A program made the translations under genes and the position numbers. Of a stretch of 64,000 nucleotides of DNA, positions 8,241-17,724 are shown in pieces. Source of the DNA: Anaerolineae bacterium. Lineage in GTDB: Bacteria > Chloroflexota > Anaerolineae > Aggregatilineales > Phototrophicaceae. The notes below the pieces were generated by a model. That model ran no database searches. It was not told the origin of the DNA and saw nothing but the letters and a program-made list of their open reading frames with translations. The stretch is from positions 1 through 64,000 of the forward strand of contig JAJDZV010000007.1 in NCBI GenBank assembly GCA_022824465.1. Reading direction: 5' to 3'. Positions within the stretch are counted from its first letter, which is position 1; each line of letters starts with the position of its first letter.

Positions 8241-9992
8241 ATGGTTATGGAAGTTATGGACAAGGATACTTACGTTTCGGTCGCCCGATTAGACGAGCTC
8301 AAACGCAAGGGCAGCATCACGGTGCAGCCAAATGGCAAAACGCTCGTCCTTTTTCTGTATGGCGAGCGAGTTTACGCGCTGGACAATCGCTGCCCGCATA
8401 TGGGCTTCCCGCTGGACAAGGGATCGGTCGAAGAGGGGATTCTAAGTTGCCACTGGCACCACGCGCGCTTCGATCTGGCAAGCGGCGGCGCCTTTGACCT
8501 GTGGGCGGACGATATCGAGAGCTTTCCCGTGGACCTGCGCAACGGCGAGATTTACGTCGACTTGAGCGCCAAAGGCAACAGCGTCAAGCATCAAAGCAAT
8601 CGTCTGCGCGATGGCTTGCAGCACAATCTCAGCCTGGTCGTCGCCAAAGCCGTGATTAACCTGCTCAACCAAAATGTAGCGCCGGCTGAGCCCTTCCGCA
8701 TTGGGCTTGGCTTCGGGACACAGTATCGCGGCATGGATTGGGGACGCGGCTTGACGACGCACGGCTGCACAATGAATCTCATTCCCTACCTGGACGATGC
8801 CGACAAACCCTTGGCGCTCTTTCACGGCTTGGCCGATGTCGCCAGCGATACGTCCGGCATGTCGCCGCGCTTCAATCCGCGCCCCTTGCCGAACGACGAG
8901 ACCGCTATACCGACGCTAAAAGCCTGGTTCCGCCAATTCGTGGAAGTGCGCGACGCCCAGGCCGGCGAACGCGCCATCGTGTCCGCATTGCGCGCCGGCG
9001 CCGATGACAAACAGATCGCCGATATGCTCTTTACCGCCGCGACCGACCATCGCTATCTGGACGCCGGTCATACGCTGGACTTCATCAACAAGGCCTTGGA
9101 ATCGGTCGACTTGGCTGGCTGGAAGCATGCTGAGCTGGCATTCACCAGCGTCGTGCCAAATCTGACTGACGCGCGGCGCATGGAGGAATCCAACGCCTGG
9201 CGCAAGCCAATCGACCTGATACCGATTCTGGAAGCGGCCTTCGAGCAGTTGAACGACGCCCTGGCTGCCGGCGCCGACCGCGAATCCAAAGACGATGTCG
9301 AAGGGCTGATGCCCACTCTGCTCGGCGATGATCCGCAGCTGATCGCAGATCTGCTGCTTCAGCTTTTGCGTGATGGCGTCAAGCCGGTGGACCTGGCTGG
9401 CATCGTCGCGTACGCGGCCGCGCGGCGGATTGCGCACTTCCATACCAGCAATGAATTCGGCGACTGGGATACCGCCCTGCATACTTTCACCTTCGCCAAT
9501 GCCGTGCGCCAAGGCTTGCAGCGCGTGGCTTCGGCCGGTTTGATGCGCGGCATATTTGACGCGGCGATGAGCATCTACCTCGATCGCTTCTTGAACTTGC
9601 CGTCAGTCCGGCTGCCGCAGCCGCAACCTGTGGCTGATCCGGACGCGCTGCTGGATGACTTCGAGACCTTGCTCAACTTGCAGCAACAGGTCAATCCAGC
9701 CGGAACCTTGGCGGCGCAATATCTGGCGAGCGGCGGCGCGCCCGAGAAACTAATGGCGAAAATGGGACATCTGTTGCTGCGTGAAGACCGCAACTTCCAT
9801 ACAATTCAATGTATCGAGGCGGCTTTCAACCAGTTCAACATCATCAGAGCCGAGTCCGAGGAACGGGCGAACCATGTACTGGTGGCGGCGGCGCGCTATC
9901 TGGCCGCCCACGCGCCCACAATGCGCTCGCAACTGCAGACATTCACCATCGCGCGGCGGCTCTCCCACGGCGAGAACTTATTCGAAGCCTGA
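8241..9992 (+). CDS. Rieske [2Fe-2S] protein with a large helical C-terminal domain
   Basis: The first 110 residues form a Rieske domain: C51-x-H53 and C70-x2-H73 (counted from the ATG at 8241) ligate a [2Fe-2S] cluster. About 470 helical residues follow that I do not recognise with certainty; parts recall large alpha-helical oxidases such as the questin-oxidase family. In that half a His-Thr motif recurs three times, at residues 277, 414 and 520, each followed by a helix ending in Asn/Glu-Ala and preceded by acidic residues; another histidine sits in LTTHGCT near 174. This suggests a metal or substrate site fed electrons by the Rieske centre. ATG 8241 is chosen because GGAGG lies five bases before it; a TTG at 8214 is an alternative. 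Confidence 0.85.
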   Translation: MVMEVMDKDTYVSVARLDELKRKGSITVQPNGKTLVLFLYGERVYALDNRCPHMGFPLDKGSVEEGILSCHWHHARFDLASGGAFDLWADDIESFPVDLRNGEIYVDLSAKGNSVKHQSNRLRDGLQHNLSLVVAKAVINLLNQNVAPAEPFRIGLGFGTQYRGMDWGRGLTTHGCTMNLIPYLDDADKPLALFHGLADVASDTSGMSPRFNPRPLPNDETAIPTLKAWFRQFVEVRDAQAGERAIVSALRAGADDKQIADMLFTAATDHRYLDAGHTLDFINKALESVDLAGWKHAELAFTSVVPNLTDARRMEESNAWRKPIDLIPILEAAFEQLNDALAAGADRESKDDVEGLMPTLLGDDPQLIADLLLQLLRDGVKPVDLAGIVAYAAARRIAHFHTSNEFGDWDTALHTFTFANAVRQGLQRVASAGLMRGIFDAAMSIYLDRFLNLPSVRLPQPQPVADPDALLDDFETLLNLQQQVNPAGTLAAQYLASGGAPEKLMAKMGHLLLREDRNFHTIQCIEAAFNQFNIIRAESEERANHVLVAAARYLAAHAPTMRSQLQTFTIARRLSHGENLFEA

Positions 9993-10016
9993 GTCGCGCA
10001 AGGCGGCTGTGCGCCG

Positions 10017-10988
10017 CTAGCGATTGTAGATGATATAGGTGTCGCGCAATTCCTCGCGCAGTTCAAGATAGTGGCGGTAGCGCCTGGGGACGATTTCGCC
10101 CTGCTCGACGGCGCGGCGGACTGCGCAATCCGGCTCGTCGGTATGGGTGCAATTGCTAAACTTGCAATCCAGCACGTAGCGCTCAATGTCGACGTAGTAG
10201 GCGTCCAGTTCGTCCGGCTCGATATCCCAAACCGTTAGCGAACGTATCCCGGGCGTATCGGCAAGGTAACCGCCGCGGTCCAGGCGAATCAGGGCGCTGT
10301 CGCGCGTGGTGTGGACGCCTTCTCGCGATTGCTGGCCGACTGATTTCACCTGCCGTCCCAAGCCCGGCTGGATGCGGTTGAGCAAGCTGGTCTTGCCGAC
10401 GCCGGAGGGACCGGTGAATACCGATATGCCATCGCACAGCAGCGCTTTCAAGACTTCAAGGCCGTCGCCTCGCAACGCGCTGGCGCGGATGACGGGATAG
10501 CCAAGCGGCTCATAAGCCTTCAAGAGTTCGTCGATATGCGGCGCATAGGGCAGGTCGATCTTGTTGAGCACGATCAAAAGGTCCTGGATCTGCGACTTTT
10601 CGCCCGCCACCAGAAGCCGGTCAAGCAGCTTGAGATTTGGGGCGGGCTGCGCCGCCGAGACGACGAAGAGCGCGCGATCGGCGTTGGCGATGACGACCTG
10701 CTCGCGTTCCGCTTGCCCCGACCCGCGTTTGCCGCTTGTGCGGACCGCGCGCGAAAGCACGCTCTTGCGCGGCGCAAGCTCCTCGATCACGCCCATGAGC
10801 TCATCGACGCCTTCTTCGCGGCGCAAGCTAATCGTGGCGCGATCGCCAATGGCGGCGATATCGGACGACATGGCTTCCTCTTTAAGTCGACCGCGCAACT
10901 CGCACATGACCGTGGCCCGGTCCTCCGCCTCGACCCAATAGAAGCCGCTCTGTTCTCTGACGATCAAGCCTGTATAGCTTTCGTGCAA
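10017..10988 (-). CDS. rsgA: Ribosome small-subunit GTPase RsgA
   Basis: RsgA is a circularly permuted GTPase that matures and proofreads the 30S subunit. The product has an OB-like N-terminal domain, the G4 motif LNKIDLP before the G1 motif GPSGVGKTSLLN, G3 DTPG, and a C-terminal zinc finger with CKFSNCTHTDEPDC. The order G4-G1-G3 is the hallmark of the permuted fold. I set the start at the TTG at 10988, where GGAGG lies seven bases upstream; an in-frame TTG at 11021 would add eleven residues with no ribosome site. It is convergent with the Rieske gene. Confidence 0.95.
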   Translation of the reverse strand: MHESYTGLIVREQSGFYWVEAEDRATVMCELRGRLKEEAMSSDIAAIGDRATISLRREEGVDELMGVIEELAPRKSVLSRAVRTSGKRGSGQAEREQVVIANADRALFVVSAAQPAPNLKLLDRLLVAGEKSQIQDLLIVLNKIDLPYAPHIDELLKAYEPLGYPVIRASALRGDGLEVLKALLCDGISVFTGPSGVGKTSLLNRIQPGLGRQVKSVGQQSREGVHTTRDSALIRLDRGGYLADTPGIRSLTVWDIEPDELDAYYVDIERYVLDCKFSNCTHTDEPDCAVRRAVEQGEIVPRRYRHYLELREELRDTYIIYNR

Positions 10989-11153
10989 TCCTCTGCCTCC
11001 AGATTGCCTGGTCACTCCCAATTATAACGACTGACGTGGCGAGGGCGATAGGAAGTCGGCAAATCAGCCGCGCGCCAGTTATCAATGGGCAAGCCCGGTG
11101 ATTTGGAGTAAACTCGGCGGATGAACGTAGTTCAGTATAATTGAGGCAATGAC

Positions 11154-11948
11154 GTGGACGAAGAGACTGGCGCAACAAAGACTACTTATGCGCGCGGCGG
11201 CAGCCACGACTCAGGTGTGATATTGCATTACGTGGCGATCGCCGTGGTATGTTTCGTCATCGGGCTGATCGTCGGCAGATCCGCGCCCGTACCCTCATCC
11301 GAGCAGGCGCCGGTCGCTTTTGATGAGGCGCAGCTCCGCGCGGTCGTAGCCAGCGTCCTCGAAGAACGCGCGCAAGCCGACGCTGCCGAAGGAGGACCCG
11401 ACAGATTTGCCCTGGTCGATGACGACCCCTATTTGGGCGCCGTCGATGCGCCAATCGTCATCGTCGAATTCAGCGACTTCTTCTGCGGCTACTGCAAGCG
11501 GCATTTCGACCAGACTTTCGCGCCACTGCTGGAAAACTACGGCGGGCATATTCGTTATGTCTACCGGGATTTCGCCCGCTTGACGCAAGAATCAACGCCG
11601 GCCGCCGCCGCCGCTCAATGCGCCTTTGAGCAGGGCAAATTCTGGGAGTTCCACGGCGATTTCTTCTCCAATCAGGATTCGCTGGGCGCGGATTTCTATC
11701 TAGCAACCGCCGAAAAACACGCGCTTGATATGACGCGATTTGCCGAATGCCTGGAAGAAGGGCGCTACGTCAACGAGGTCGAGATTGACGGGCTGGATGG
11801 CCAACTGGCTGGCGTGCGCGGAACGCCGGGCTTCTTCATCAACGGCCAGATACTCAGTGGCGCGCAACCCTACAGCATCTTCGAGCGCATGGTGCAGCGC
11901 GAGCTCGACAAAGCTGGCATCGACTGGCGCGCTGAAGCCGCCGGTTAA
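11154..11948 (+). CDS. Membrane-anchored DsbA/thioredoxin-fold oxidoreductase
   Basis: This 264-residue protein has one N-terminal membrane segment at about residues 22-42, a helical spacer, and a DsbA-type thioredoxin fold. The redox pair is CGYC in SDFFCGYCKRHF near residue 113, and a cis-proline is present in GTPGFFING. It probably acts outside the cytoplasmic membrane on disulfides of secreted proteins, of which this window encodes many. The start is GTG at 11154 with GAGG seven bases upstream. A TATAAT-like box at 11136-11141 lies very close to the start, but I see no good -35 for it. Confidence 0.9.
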   Translation: MDEETGATKTTYARGGSHDSGVILHYVAIAVVCFVIGLIVGRSAPVPSSEQAPVAFDEAQLRAVVASVLEERAQADAAEGGPDRFALVDDDPYLGAVDAPIVIVEFSDFFCGYCKRHFDQTFAPLLENYGGHIRYVYRDFARLTQESTPAAAAAQCAFEQGKFWEFHGDFFSNQDSLGADFYLATAEKHALDMTRFAECLEEGRYVNEVEIDGLDGQLAGVRGTPGFFINGQILSGAQPYSIFERMVQRELDKAGIDWRAEAAG

Positions 11949-12055
11949 TGCCGGACAACTGCGAGCTTCACAAGGTCCCTCAATTGCGCGGGACTATGAC
12001 TCGACGTCGCGCGGCACAGCTATGCGGACTGTGACGAACGATCAGACAGCGAAAA

Positions 12056-13375
12056 ATGACCAAGCGCGGAAAGCGACAATCACGCGACAAGCGCAATACG
12101 CAGGCGCAGAGCCGCGGCGATGTCATCGACCTGGAAATTAGCGAATTGGCGCATGGCGGGCGCGGGCTCGGCTGGCATCATGGCAAGCCGGTCTTCGTGC
12201 CCTATACGCTTCCCGGTGAAGCGATTACCGCCGAAATTACCGGCGGGCGCAAGAATGTGACCTTCGCGCGCGGCTTGCGACTCACGACGGCTTCCGGCGA
12301 CCGCGTCGTGCCAAGCTGCCCTCACTTCGGTCCGGGGCAATGCTGGGGTTGCCAGTGGCAGCATATTGACTACCCCGCCCAACTGCTGCTGAAACAAGAC
12401 ATCGTTGCCGACCAGCTTTCTCGCCAGGGCAAGCTGCCCGATAAGCTCATTGATTCCGCCCTGAGGTCCCCGCTGCCGGCGACATCCCTCTGGCAATACA
12501 ATCACACGCTCAGCTTGCTGCGCGATGAGTCCGGTTCCTGGGGCTTGCGGCGTGATGGCGGCGGCATCCAGGCGATCGGCGAATGCCACATTGCTCACCC
12601 AGCGCTGCTTGACCTTCTGGCGCGAATCGACTTCGATTATCACTTTGCCCGCCGCCTGACCTTGCGGCGCGGTACCGACGGGCGCTTGATGCTGATCCTC
12701 GAAGTCAAAGCCGAAAAAGCGCCGGAACTGCGCGCCGATATTCCGCTAAGCGTCAATTTGATCTTGCCCGACCGCGAGCCAGTCAATCTCATCGGCGACG
12801 CGCATAGCCATTTCGACGTTGCCGGACGACGCTTCCGCGTGACCGCCGGCGCGTACATTCGACCAAGCGTCGACGGAATCGAACGGCTGGTCGCCGAAGT
12901 CCAACGGGCGCTGCAATTGCCAGGCGGAGGCAGAGCCCTCGACCTCTATGCGGGCGTCGGCGTCTACAGCGCCATTATCGCCGCCGGCGCCGAGCTTGTA
13001 ACCCTCGTAGAGAGCTATCCGCCCGCGGCCAACGACGCCGATTCGAATCTCAAAGACTTCGACAACATCGATGTGATCGAAGGCGCGGTCGAGACGGTAC
13101 TCGCCGAGCTCGCGGACGCCGACGCGCGCTACGATGCCGCCGTCGTCGATCCGCCGCCGGCCGGCGTAAGTCGGGATGTGATTGACGGACTCGCTCGGCT
13201 GGAGGTAGAGCGGCTGGTTTACGTCAGTGGCGATCCCGCTTCTCTGGCGCGCGACTGCCAGCCCTTGCTCTCGGCAGGTTATCATTTGCGCGCGGTTCAG
13301 CCGATTGATACCGCGCCGCATACTTTCTATATCACTTGCGTCGCGCGTTTCGAGCGTCAGCCGATGAGCGCCTGA
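12056..13375 (+). CDS. RlmD/TrmA-family RNA methyltransferase with altered catalytic motifs
   Basis: The 439-residue protein has the TRAM, Fe-S and Rossmann architecture of the 5-methyluridine RNA methyltransferases. A TRAM domain covers about residues 20-80, and C88, C96, C99 and C177 fit the [4Fe-4S] ligands. The SAM site reads DLYAGVGVYS. Two motifs are off: the usual DPPRxG is DPPPAG near residue 363, and the nucleophilic Cys of the YVSC(N/D)P motif is glycine (YVSGDP, about residue 392). The general-base glutamate near the C-terminus is also not evident (PHTFYITC). It may bind RNA without methylating it, or use another mechanism. It overlaps the next, convergent gene by 19 bases. Confidence 0.85.
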   Translation: MTKRGKRQSRDKRNTQAQSRGDVIDLEISELAHGGRGLGWHHGKPVFVPYTLPGEAITAEITGGRKNVTFARGLRLTTASGDRVVPSCPHFGPGQCWGCQWQHIDYPAQLLLKQDIVADQLSRQGKLPDKLIDSALRSPLPATSLWQYNHTLSLLRDESGSWGLRRDGGGIQAIGECHIAHPALLDLLARIDFDYHFARRLTLRRGTDGRLMLILEVKAEKAPELRADIPLSVNLILPDREPVNLIGDAHSHFDVAGRRFRVTAGAYIRPSVDGIERLVAEVQRALQLPGGGRALDLYAGVGVYSAIIAAGAELVTLVESYPPAANDADSNLKDFDNIDVIEGAVETVLAELADADARYDAAVVDPPPAGVSRDVIDGLARLEVERLVYVSGDPASLARDCQPLLSAGYHLRAVQPIDTAPHTFYITCVARFERQPMSA

Positions 13376-14478
13376 AGCGCCTCAATCAGCCGGTCTATAT
13401 CGTCCGGCGAGTTGTAGGCTTGCACCGAAACCCGTACCGCGCAAATGCCCTTGTATTTTCCCAGCGGCACTTCTATGCGATACTCGTCGTAGAGACGCGT
13501 CTTGACTGCCGACGCGTCGCAATCAGGCAGCAAGATCGTCACCATCTGCGCGAACTGATCGCGCGACAGGGGCGGTAGTCCGTACAGACCGCAGAGCCGC
13601 GATTGCGCCTCGGCCGCCAGTCGATGACATCGAGCGCGAACCTGATCCCAATTGTTTTGGCGCTGGTAGTCTATGGCGGTCGGAACCGTCAGATAGGGCG
13701 CGATATCCCGCGTGCCGTCCCATTCGTTGCGCTCGACGAAGCCGCTGCCATCAAGCCAGCCATGCGATATCACCAGCGGCTCGATCAGCCCGTGATGCTC
13801 CGCGCGGACATGCAGAAAACCGGATCCCTTGGGCGCGCAAAGCCACTTATGGAAGTTGCCGCTGTACATATCAGCGTCGATAGCCGCCAGATCGAGGGGC
13901 AATTGCCCGGGCGCATGGGCGCCGTCGATGATCGTCACGATGCCAAGCTCGCGCGCGCGGCGGCAGATTCCGGCGACCGGGAAGATCAACGCGCTTGGCG
14001 ATGTGATGTGGCTGATGACGATGACTTTCGTCCGCTCGCTGGCGTCAGCGAAAAACGCGTCGATGAAAGCCTCATCCGAAGTATAAGGCAACTGCGCCTC
14101 GTGCTTGATGACGCGCGCGCCGGTCTTCATCGCCACGAATTCAAGCAGTCGGTTCACGGCGCCGTATTCGTGCGTGCTGGTCAGGATTTCGTCGCCGGCG
14201 TCCAGGTGAAGAGAGCGCAGCGCCAGATTCACGCCTGTGGTGGCGTTGGTGACGAATACGATATCGTCGGCGCAAACATTGAGGTACTCGGCGACACGAG
14301 CGCGCGCGTCCGCCATGAGCGCGGGCCGCTTCCGCAACAGAAACTCGATCGGCTGCCGTTCAAGCGCCAATTGCCAGGCTTGATATCGCTCGAAGACCGG
14401 CCGCGGGCAAGCGCCGAAAGAACCGTGGTTGAGAAATATGATGTCATCACGGATGAGAAAATCTGCGCGCGTCGGCAT
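13357..14478 (-). CDS. Class V aminotransferase (isopenicillin-N-epimerase/cysteine-desulfurase-like)
   Basis: This PLP enzyme of fold type I has 373 residues. The start IFLNHGSFGACPRPV is typical of the CefD-like branch, TNATTGVNLAL marks the cofactor phosphate site, IDGAHAPGQLPLDL holds the Asp that contacts the pyridine nitrogen, and the Schiff-base lysine lies in GNFHKWLCAPKGSGF. No active-site Cys loop typical of IscS/SufS is seen, so epimerase or lyase chemistry is as likely as desulfuration. No iron-sulfur assembly genes are nearby. The substrate cannot be told from sequence. Confidence 0.9.
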   Translation of the reverse strand: MPTRADFLIRDDIIFLNHGSFGACPRPVFERYQAWQLALERQPIEFLLRKRPALMADARARVAEYLNVCADDIVFVTNATTGVNLALRSLHLDAGDEILTSTHEYGAVNRLLEFVAMKTGARVIKHEAQLPYTSDEAFIDAFFADASERTKVIVISHITSPSALIFPVAGICRRARELGIVTIIDGAHAPGQLPLDLAAIDADMYSGNFHKWLCAPKGSGFLHVRAEHHGLIEPLVISHGWLDGSGFVERNEWDGTRDIAPYLTVPTAIDYQRQNNWDQVRARCHRLAAEAQSRLCGLYGLPPLSRDQFAQMVTILLPDCDASAVKTRLYDEYRIEVPLGKYKGICAVRVSVQAYNSPDDIDRLIEALQALIG

Positions 14479-14589
14479 GGCGACCGGTCTTTGGGCTAGA
14501 GATTGGCAATCCGCGCCATTCTAGCGCAGATCCGCTGGCAGCGCCCGATCCCGATCAACTAGATTGGTCACTTCGGATTCGCCGAGCGC

Positions 14590-15471
14590 TCAGCATTGCG
14601 AATCTAGCGAAAAGCGGACGATGCGGTCGAGGCTCGCGTAATCTTGCAAGACGATCGCTTCCAACTGCAGTCTTTCAGCGACGAGCCGCTTGACCGCATC
14701 CCCCTGGTTCGCGCCGATCTCAAGCAAGACATCAGCCCTCGGCGCGCATACAAATTGCAACTGCTCCAACAGCCGGCGGATAAGCGCCAAGCCGTCGGCG
14801 CCGCCATCAAGCGCCAGCCGCGGTTCCCAGTCGCTGACCGCCAGCCCAGGCAAATCATCCGTGGCGATATAGGGCAAGTTCGCCATGAGCAGGTCCAGCT
14901 TGACGCCGCGTTCGATCAAGGGCTGCGCCAGGTCTCCCCGGCTGAAGGCGATATCGGCTCCATGGCGCTTGGCATTGCGGCGCGCCACGTTTAATGCCGC
15001 TTCACTGATGTCGGTGGCGCAGACCTTGCTCCGCGGTCGCTGGCGCGCCAAAGCGATGGCGAGCGCTCCGCTGCCCGTGCCGATATCGGCGACGGCTTTC
15101 GCCTGCCTTGGCTCAACAAGCCGCAGCGCCTCTTCCAGCAGCAGTTCGGTCTCCGGGCGCGGGATAAGCACCGATGGCGTGACCTGAAGCGCAATATCGT
15201 AGAAGCCTCTTTCGCCGAGGATATACGCGACGGGTTCACCAGCGGCGCGGCGCGCAAGCATCGAATCGAACGCGCGCAGCTCCTTCGCCTGTAATTCGTA
15301 TTCGCCATGGGCATATAGAAAAGCCCGCTCCGCCTTTAGCGCCTGTGCCAGCAGCGCTTGCGCGTCGAGATCGGCCGACGCCGACGGCATTAACCTGGAG
15401 CGCGCCCGACGCAGTACTGCGCCGACGGTGGCAGCTTCTTGCCTCGCGGCAGCATCAATGGCGACAGTCAC
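14590..15471 (-). CDS. prmC: Release factor glutamine methyltransferase PrmC
   Basis: PrmC methylates the glutamine of the GGQ motif in release factors. The 293-residue protein has the helical N-terminal domain, VLIPRPETELL as the release-factor contact, the SAM motif DIGTGSGALAIALA, and the catalytic motif as NLPY in place of the common NPPY. The ATG at 15471 overlaps the prfA stop by four bases, so enzyme and substrate are translationally coupled, as in many bacteria. Confidence 0.95.
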   Translation of the reverse strand: MTVAIDAAARQEAATVGAVLRRARSRLMPSASADLDAQALLAQALKAERAFLYAHGEYELQAKELRAFDSMLARRAAGEPVAYILGERGFYDIALQVTPSVLIPRPETELLLEEALRLVEPRQAKAVADIGTGSGALAIALARQRPRSKVCATDISEAALNVARRNAKRHGADIAFSRGDLAQPLIERGVKLDLLMANLPYIATDDLPGLAVSDWEPRLALDGGADGLALIRRLLEQLQFVCAPRADVLLEIGANQGDAVKRLVAERLQLEAIVLQDYASLDRIVRFSLDSQC

Positions 15472-16538
15472 GCCACCCCGCCAACCGCGAGTTGCTCCGC
15501 CTGCTCCTGGGTCGCCAGCTGATCGATAAAGTTATCGAGTTCGCCGTCCATGACCGCCGGCAGATTGAAGCTGCTGTAGCCGATGCGATGATCAGTGACG
15601 CGACCTTGCGGATAGTTATAGGTGCGGATTTTCTCGCTGCGGTCGCCACTGCCGACCTGACCGCGACGCTCGGCATCCCGTTCGGAACGCTGTCGCTCGA
15701 CTTCCGCCTCATACAGACGCGCAATCAAGACCTGCTTGGCGCGCATCTTGTTTTGCAATTGGCTGCGCTCGTCCTGCATCTCGACGACCAAGCCGCTGGG
15801 TTTGTGAATGAGACGCACCGCCGAATCCGTTGTATTTACCGATTGCCCGCCTGCGCCTCGAGAGCGAAAGACCTGAGTCTCGACATCGCTCATATTCAGT
15901 TGCACATCGACTTCGTCCATCTCAGCCAAGACCGCAACCGTCGCCGTGCTGGTATGAATGCGCCCCTGGCTCTCGGTCGTCGGCACTCGCTGAACCCGAT
16001 GCACGCCGCTTTCGTACTTCAAGCGGCTGAATGCGCCATCGCCCTTGATCTCAAAAGTGACGTTCTTGAACACGCTGTTGCCCTGCTCATGGACATCCAA
16101 CAGTTGGACTTTCCAGCGCTTCGATTCGGCATAGCGCATATACAGCCGCATAAGATCGCCGGCGAATATGCCCGCTTCATCGCCGCCGGCGCCAGCCCTT
16201 ATCTCCACGATCACATTCTTGCTGTCTCGCGGATCCTTGGGCAAGAGCAGCAAGCGCAGCGACTCCAGCAGTTCAGCGGCGCTCGCCTCGAGTTGCGCCG
16301 CTTCTTCCTGCGCCATCTCACGCATGTCGGCATCATCAACATTGGCGAGTTCGCGCGCCTCCTCAAGCTCCTGCGACTGCTTTTGATACAGACGATATGC
16401 GTCCACAATCGCTTGCAAGCTGGCGCGTTCCTTCGCCAAGTCCGCCACTCTCTCGAAGTCGGCGGCGATGGCGGGGTCGCCCATCATAGCTTCCAGTTCA
16501 TTGTAGCGGCTTTCAACTTCCGCCAGTTTTTCCAGCAT
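15468..16538 (-). CDS. prfA: Peptide chain release factor 1
   Basis: RF1 reads UAA and UAG and releases the nascent chain. The 356-residue protein has the class I release-factor layout: a helical N-terminal domain, the codon-reading P-x-T tripeptide as PTT in RVQRVPTTESQGR, the GGQ peptidyl hydrolase motif in RGAGGQSVNTTDSAV near residue 230, and a basic C-terminal helix. It is followed directly by prmC with a four-base overlap. The start is ATG at 16538. Confidence 0.97.
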   Translation of the reverse strand: MLEKLAEVESRYNELEAMMGDPAIAADFERVADLAKERASLQAIVDAYRLYQKQSQELEEARELANVDDADMREMAQEEAAQLEASAAELLESLRLLLLPKDPRDSKNVIVEIRAGAGGDEAGIFAGDLMRLYMRYAESKRWKVQLLDVHEQGNSVFKNVTFEIKGDGAFSRLKYESGVHRVQRVPTTESQGRIHTSTATVAVLAEMDEVDVQLNMSDVETQVFRSRGAGGQSVNTTDSAVRLIHKPSGLVVEMQDERSQLQNKMRAKQVLIARLYEAEVERQRSERDAERRGQVGSGDRSEKIRTYNYPQGRVTDHRIGYSSFNLPAVMDGELDNFIDQLATQEQAEQLAVGGVA

Positions 16539-16770
16539 GGGCTAACTCAGTTCGTTTCTCAAATGGTTCACATGGTCGGAGGGCGGTCGCCCACGGATCG
16601 GCGCAGACGGACAGATGCTGTGAAAGCGCGGGCAAGCTTGCTAAAATTCGTCCAGCCGCAAGAGCTTGCGACAAATCGGTTTGAGGTACATTGCGCCTAT
16701 TATACTCGGCTGCAACAAGCTGCAAAGGCGGAAGTCAAGCCGCGCGACTCAATGCTGATAAGGCCAACGG

Positions 16771-17724
16771 ATGCGAGCAGTGAAGATTCTGAGGACACCT
16801 GACGAACGCTTCGCCAATCTGCCGGAATACAAATTCGCGCCGCATTACGCGCAAGTCGGCGATACGCGGCTCCACTTCGTCGATGAAGGCGCGGGCGCTG
16901 ATACCGTGCTCTGCTTGCATGGCGAGCCGACCTGGTCATACCTCTACCGGCGCATGATCCCGCCCCTGGCCGCGCATTGCCGCGTCGTGGCGCCGGACAT
17001 GGTCGGATTCGGCAAGTCCGACAAATACGAAGACGAAGACGACTACAGCTTCCACATGCACTATGGCAGACTTCTGGGATTGATCGAAACGCTGAACCTG
17101 CAAAATATCACGCTGGTCTGCCAGGACTGGGGCGGTTTGCTGGGCTTGACCTTGGCCGCGAACGAAGCGCATCGCTTCGTGCGCCTGGTCGTGCTGAATA
17201 CCTTCCTGCCCACGGGCGGAGAGAAAATCAGCGAGGCTTTCTTGCAGTGGCGCGCCTTCAGCCAGAAGGTTGGCAAGCGCATGCAGATCGGACGGCTGAT
17301 CGCGCAGACAATTACCAACTATCAGCTGCCGGCCGAAATCATCGCCGCCTATGACGCGCCCTACCCCAACGACAGCTACAAAGCCGGCGCGGCCGTGTTT
17401 CCCTCGCTCGTGCCAATCTCGCAGGAGATGCCCGGCGCGGCCGAGATGCGGGCGGCGCGAGAGCAACTTGCGCGCTGGACCAAGCCCGCCCTGGTGATGT
17501 TCAGCGACGGCGACCCGATTCTAGGCGGCGCGGCCAGCTTCTTCCGGCGGCTCATACCCAGCGCCTCTGATCAGCCTAAAATAACGATTCGCGGCGCGGG
17601 CCACTTCCTGCAGGAAGAGCGAGGCGAAGCGATTGCCGGCCAGGTCATCGCCTTCATCAAGCGCACGCCAATTCCGCCGGACCAGCCTCGTGCCGGGGCA
17701 AGCGATAAAGGGACAAGGGCATGA
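16771..17724 (+). CDS. Haloalkane dehalogenase (HLD-I type alpha/beta hydrolase)
   Basis: The 317-residue product carries the full set expected of a subfamily-I haloalkane dehalogenase: oxyanion motif HGEPTW at 50-55, nucleophile D119 in VCQDWGG with the halide-holding W120 next to it, a cap domain with a candidate second tryptophan (W160), catalytic acid D248 in SDGDPILGG and H278 in GAGHFLQEE. The reaction would be hydrolytic removal of halide from alkyl halides. A few epoxide hydrolases share this fold, but D-W favours dehalogenase. The stop overlaps the deoC start (ATGA), an odd partnership. The start at 16771 is ATG. Confidence 0.9.
   Translation: MRAVKILRTPDERFANLPEYKFAPHYAQVGDTRLHFVDEGAGADTVLCLHGEPTWSYLYRRMIPPLAAHCRVVAPDMVGFGKSDKYEDEDDYSFHMHYGRLLGLIETLNLQNITLVCQDWGGLLGLTLAANEAHRFVRLVVLNTFLPTGGEKISEAFLQWRAFSQKVGKRMQIGRLIAQTITNYQLPAEIIAAYDAPYPNDSYKAGAAVFPSLVPISQEMPGAAEMRAAREQLARWTKPALVMFSDGDPILGGAASFFRRLIPSASDQPKITIRGAGHFLQEERGEAIAGQVIAFIKRTPIPPDQPRAGASDKGTRA

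Noticed and set aside
11136-11141. TATAAT box before the DsbA-like gene
   Set aside because: No -35 at a proper distance, and transcription from it would leave out the ribosome site.
15345-16802. Open plus-strand frame of 485 codons
   Set aside because: It is antisense to prfA and prmC, whose motifs are certain; the translation has no family motif.
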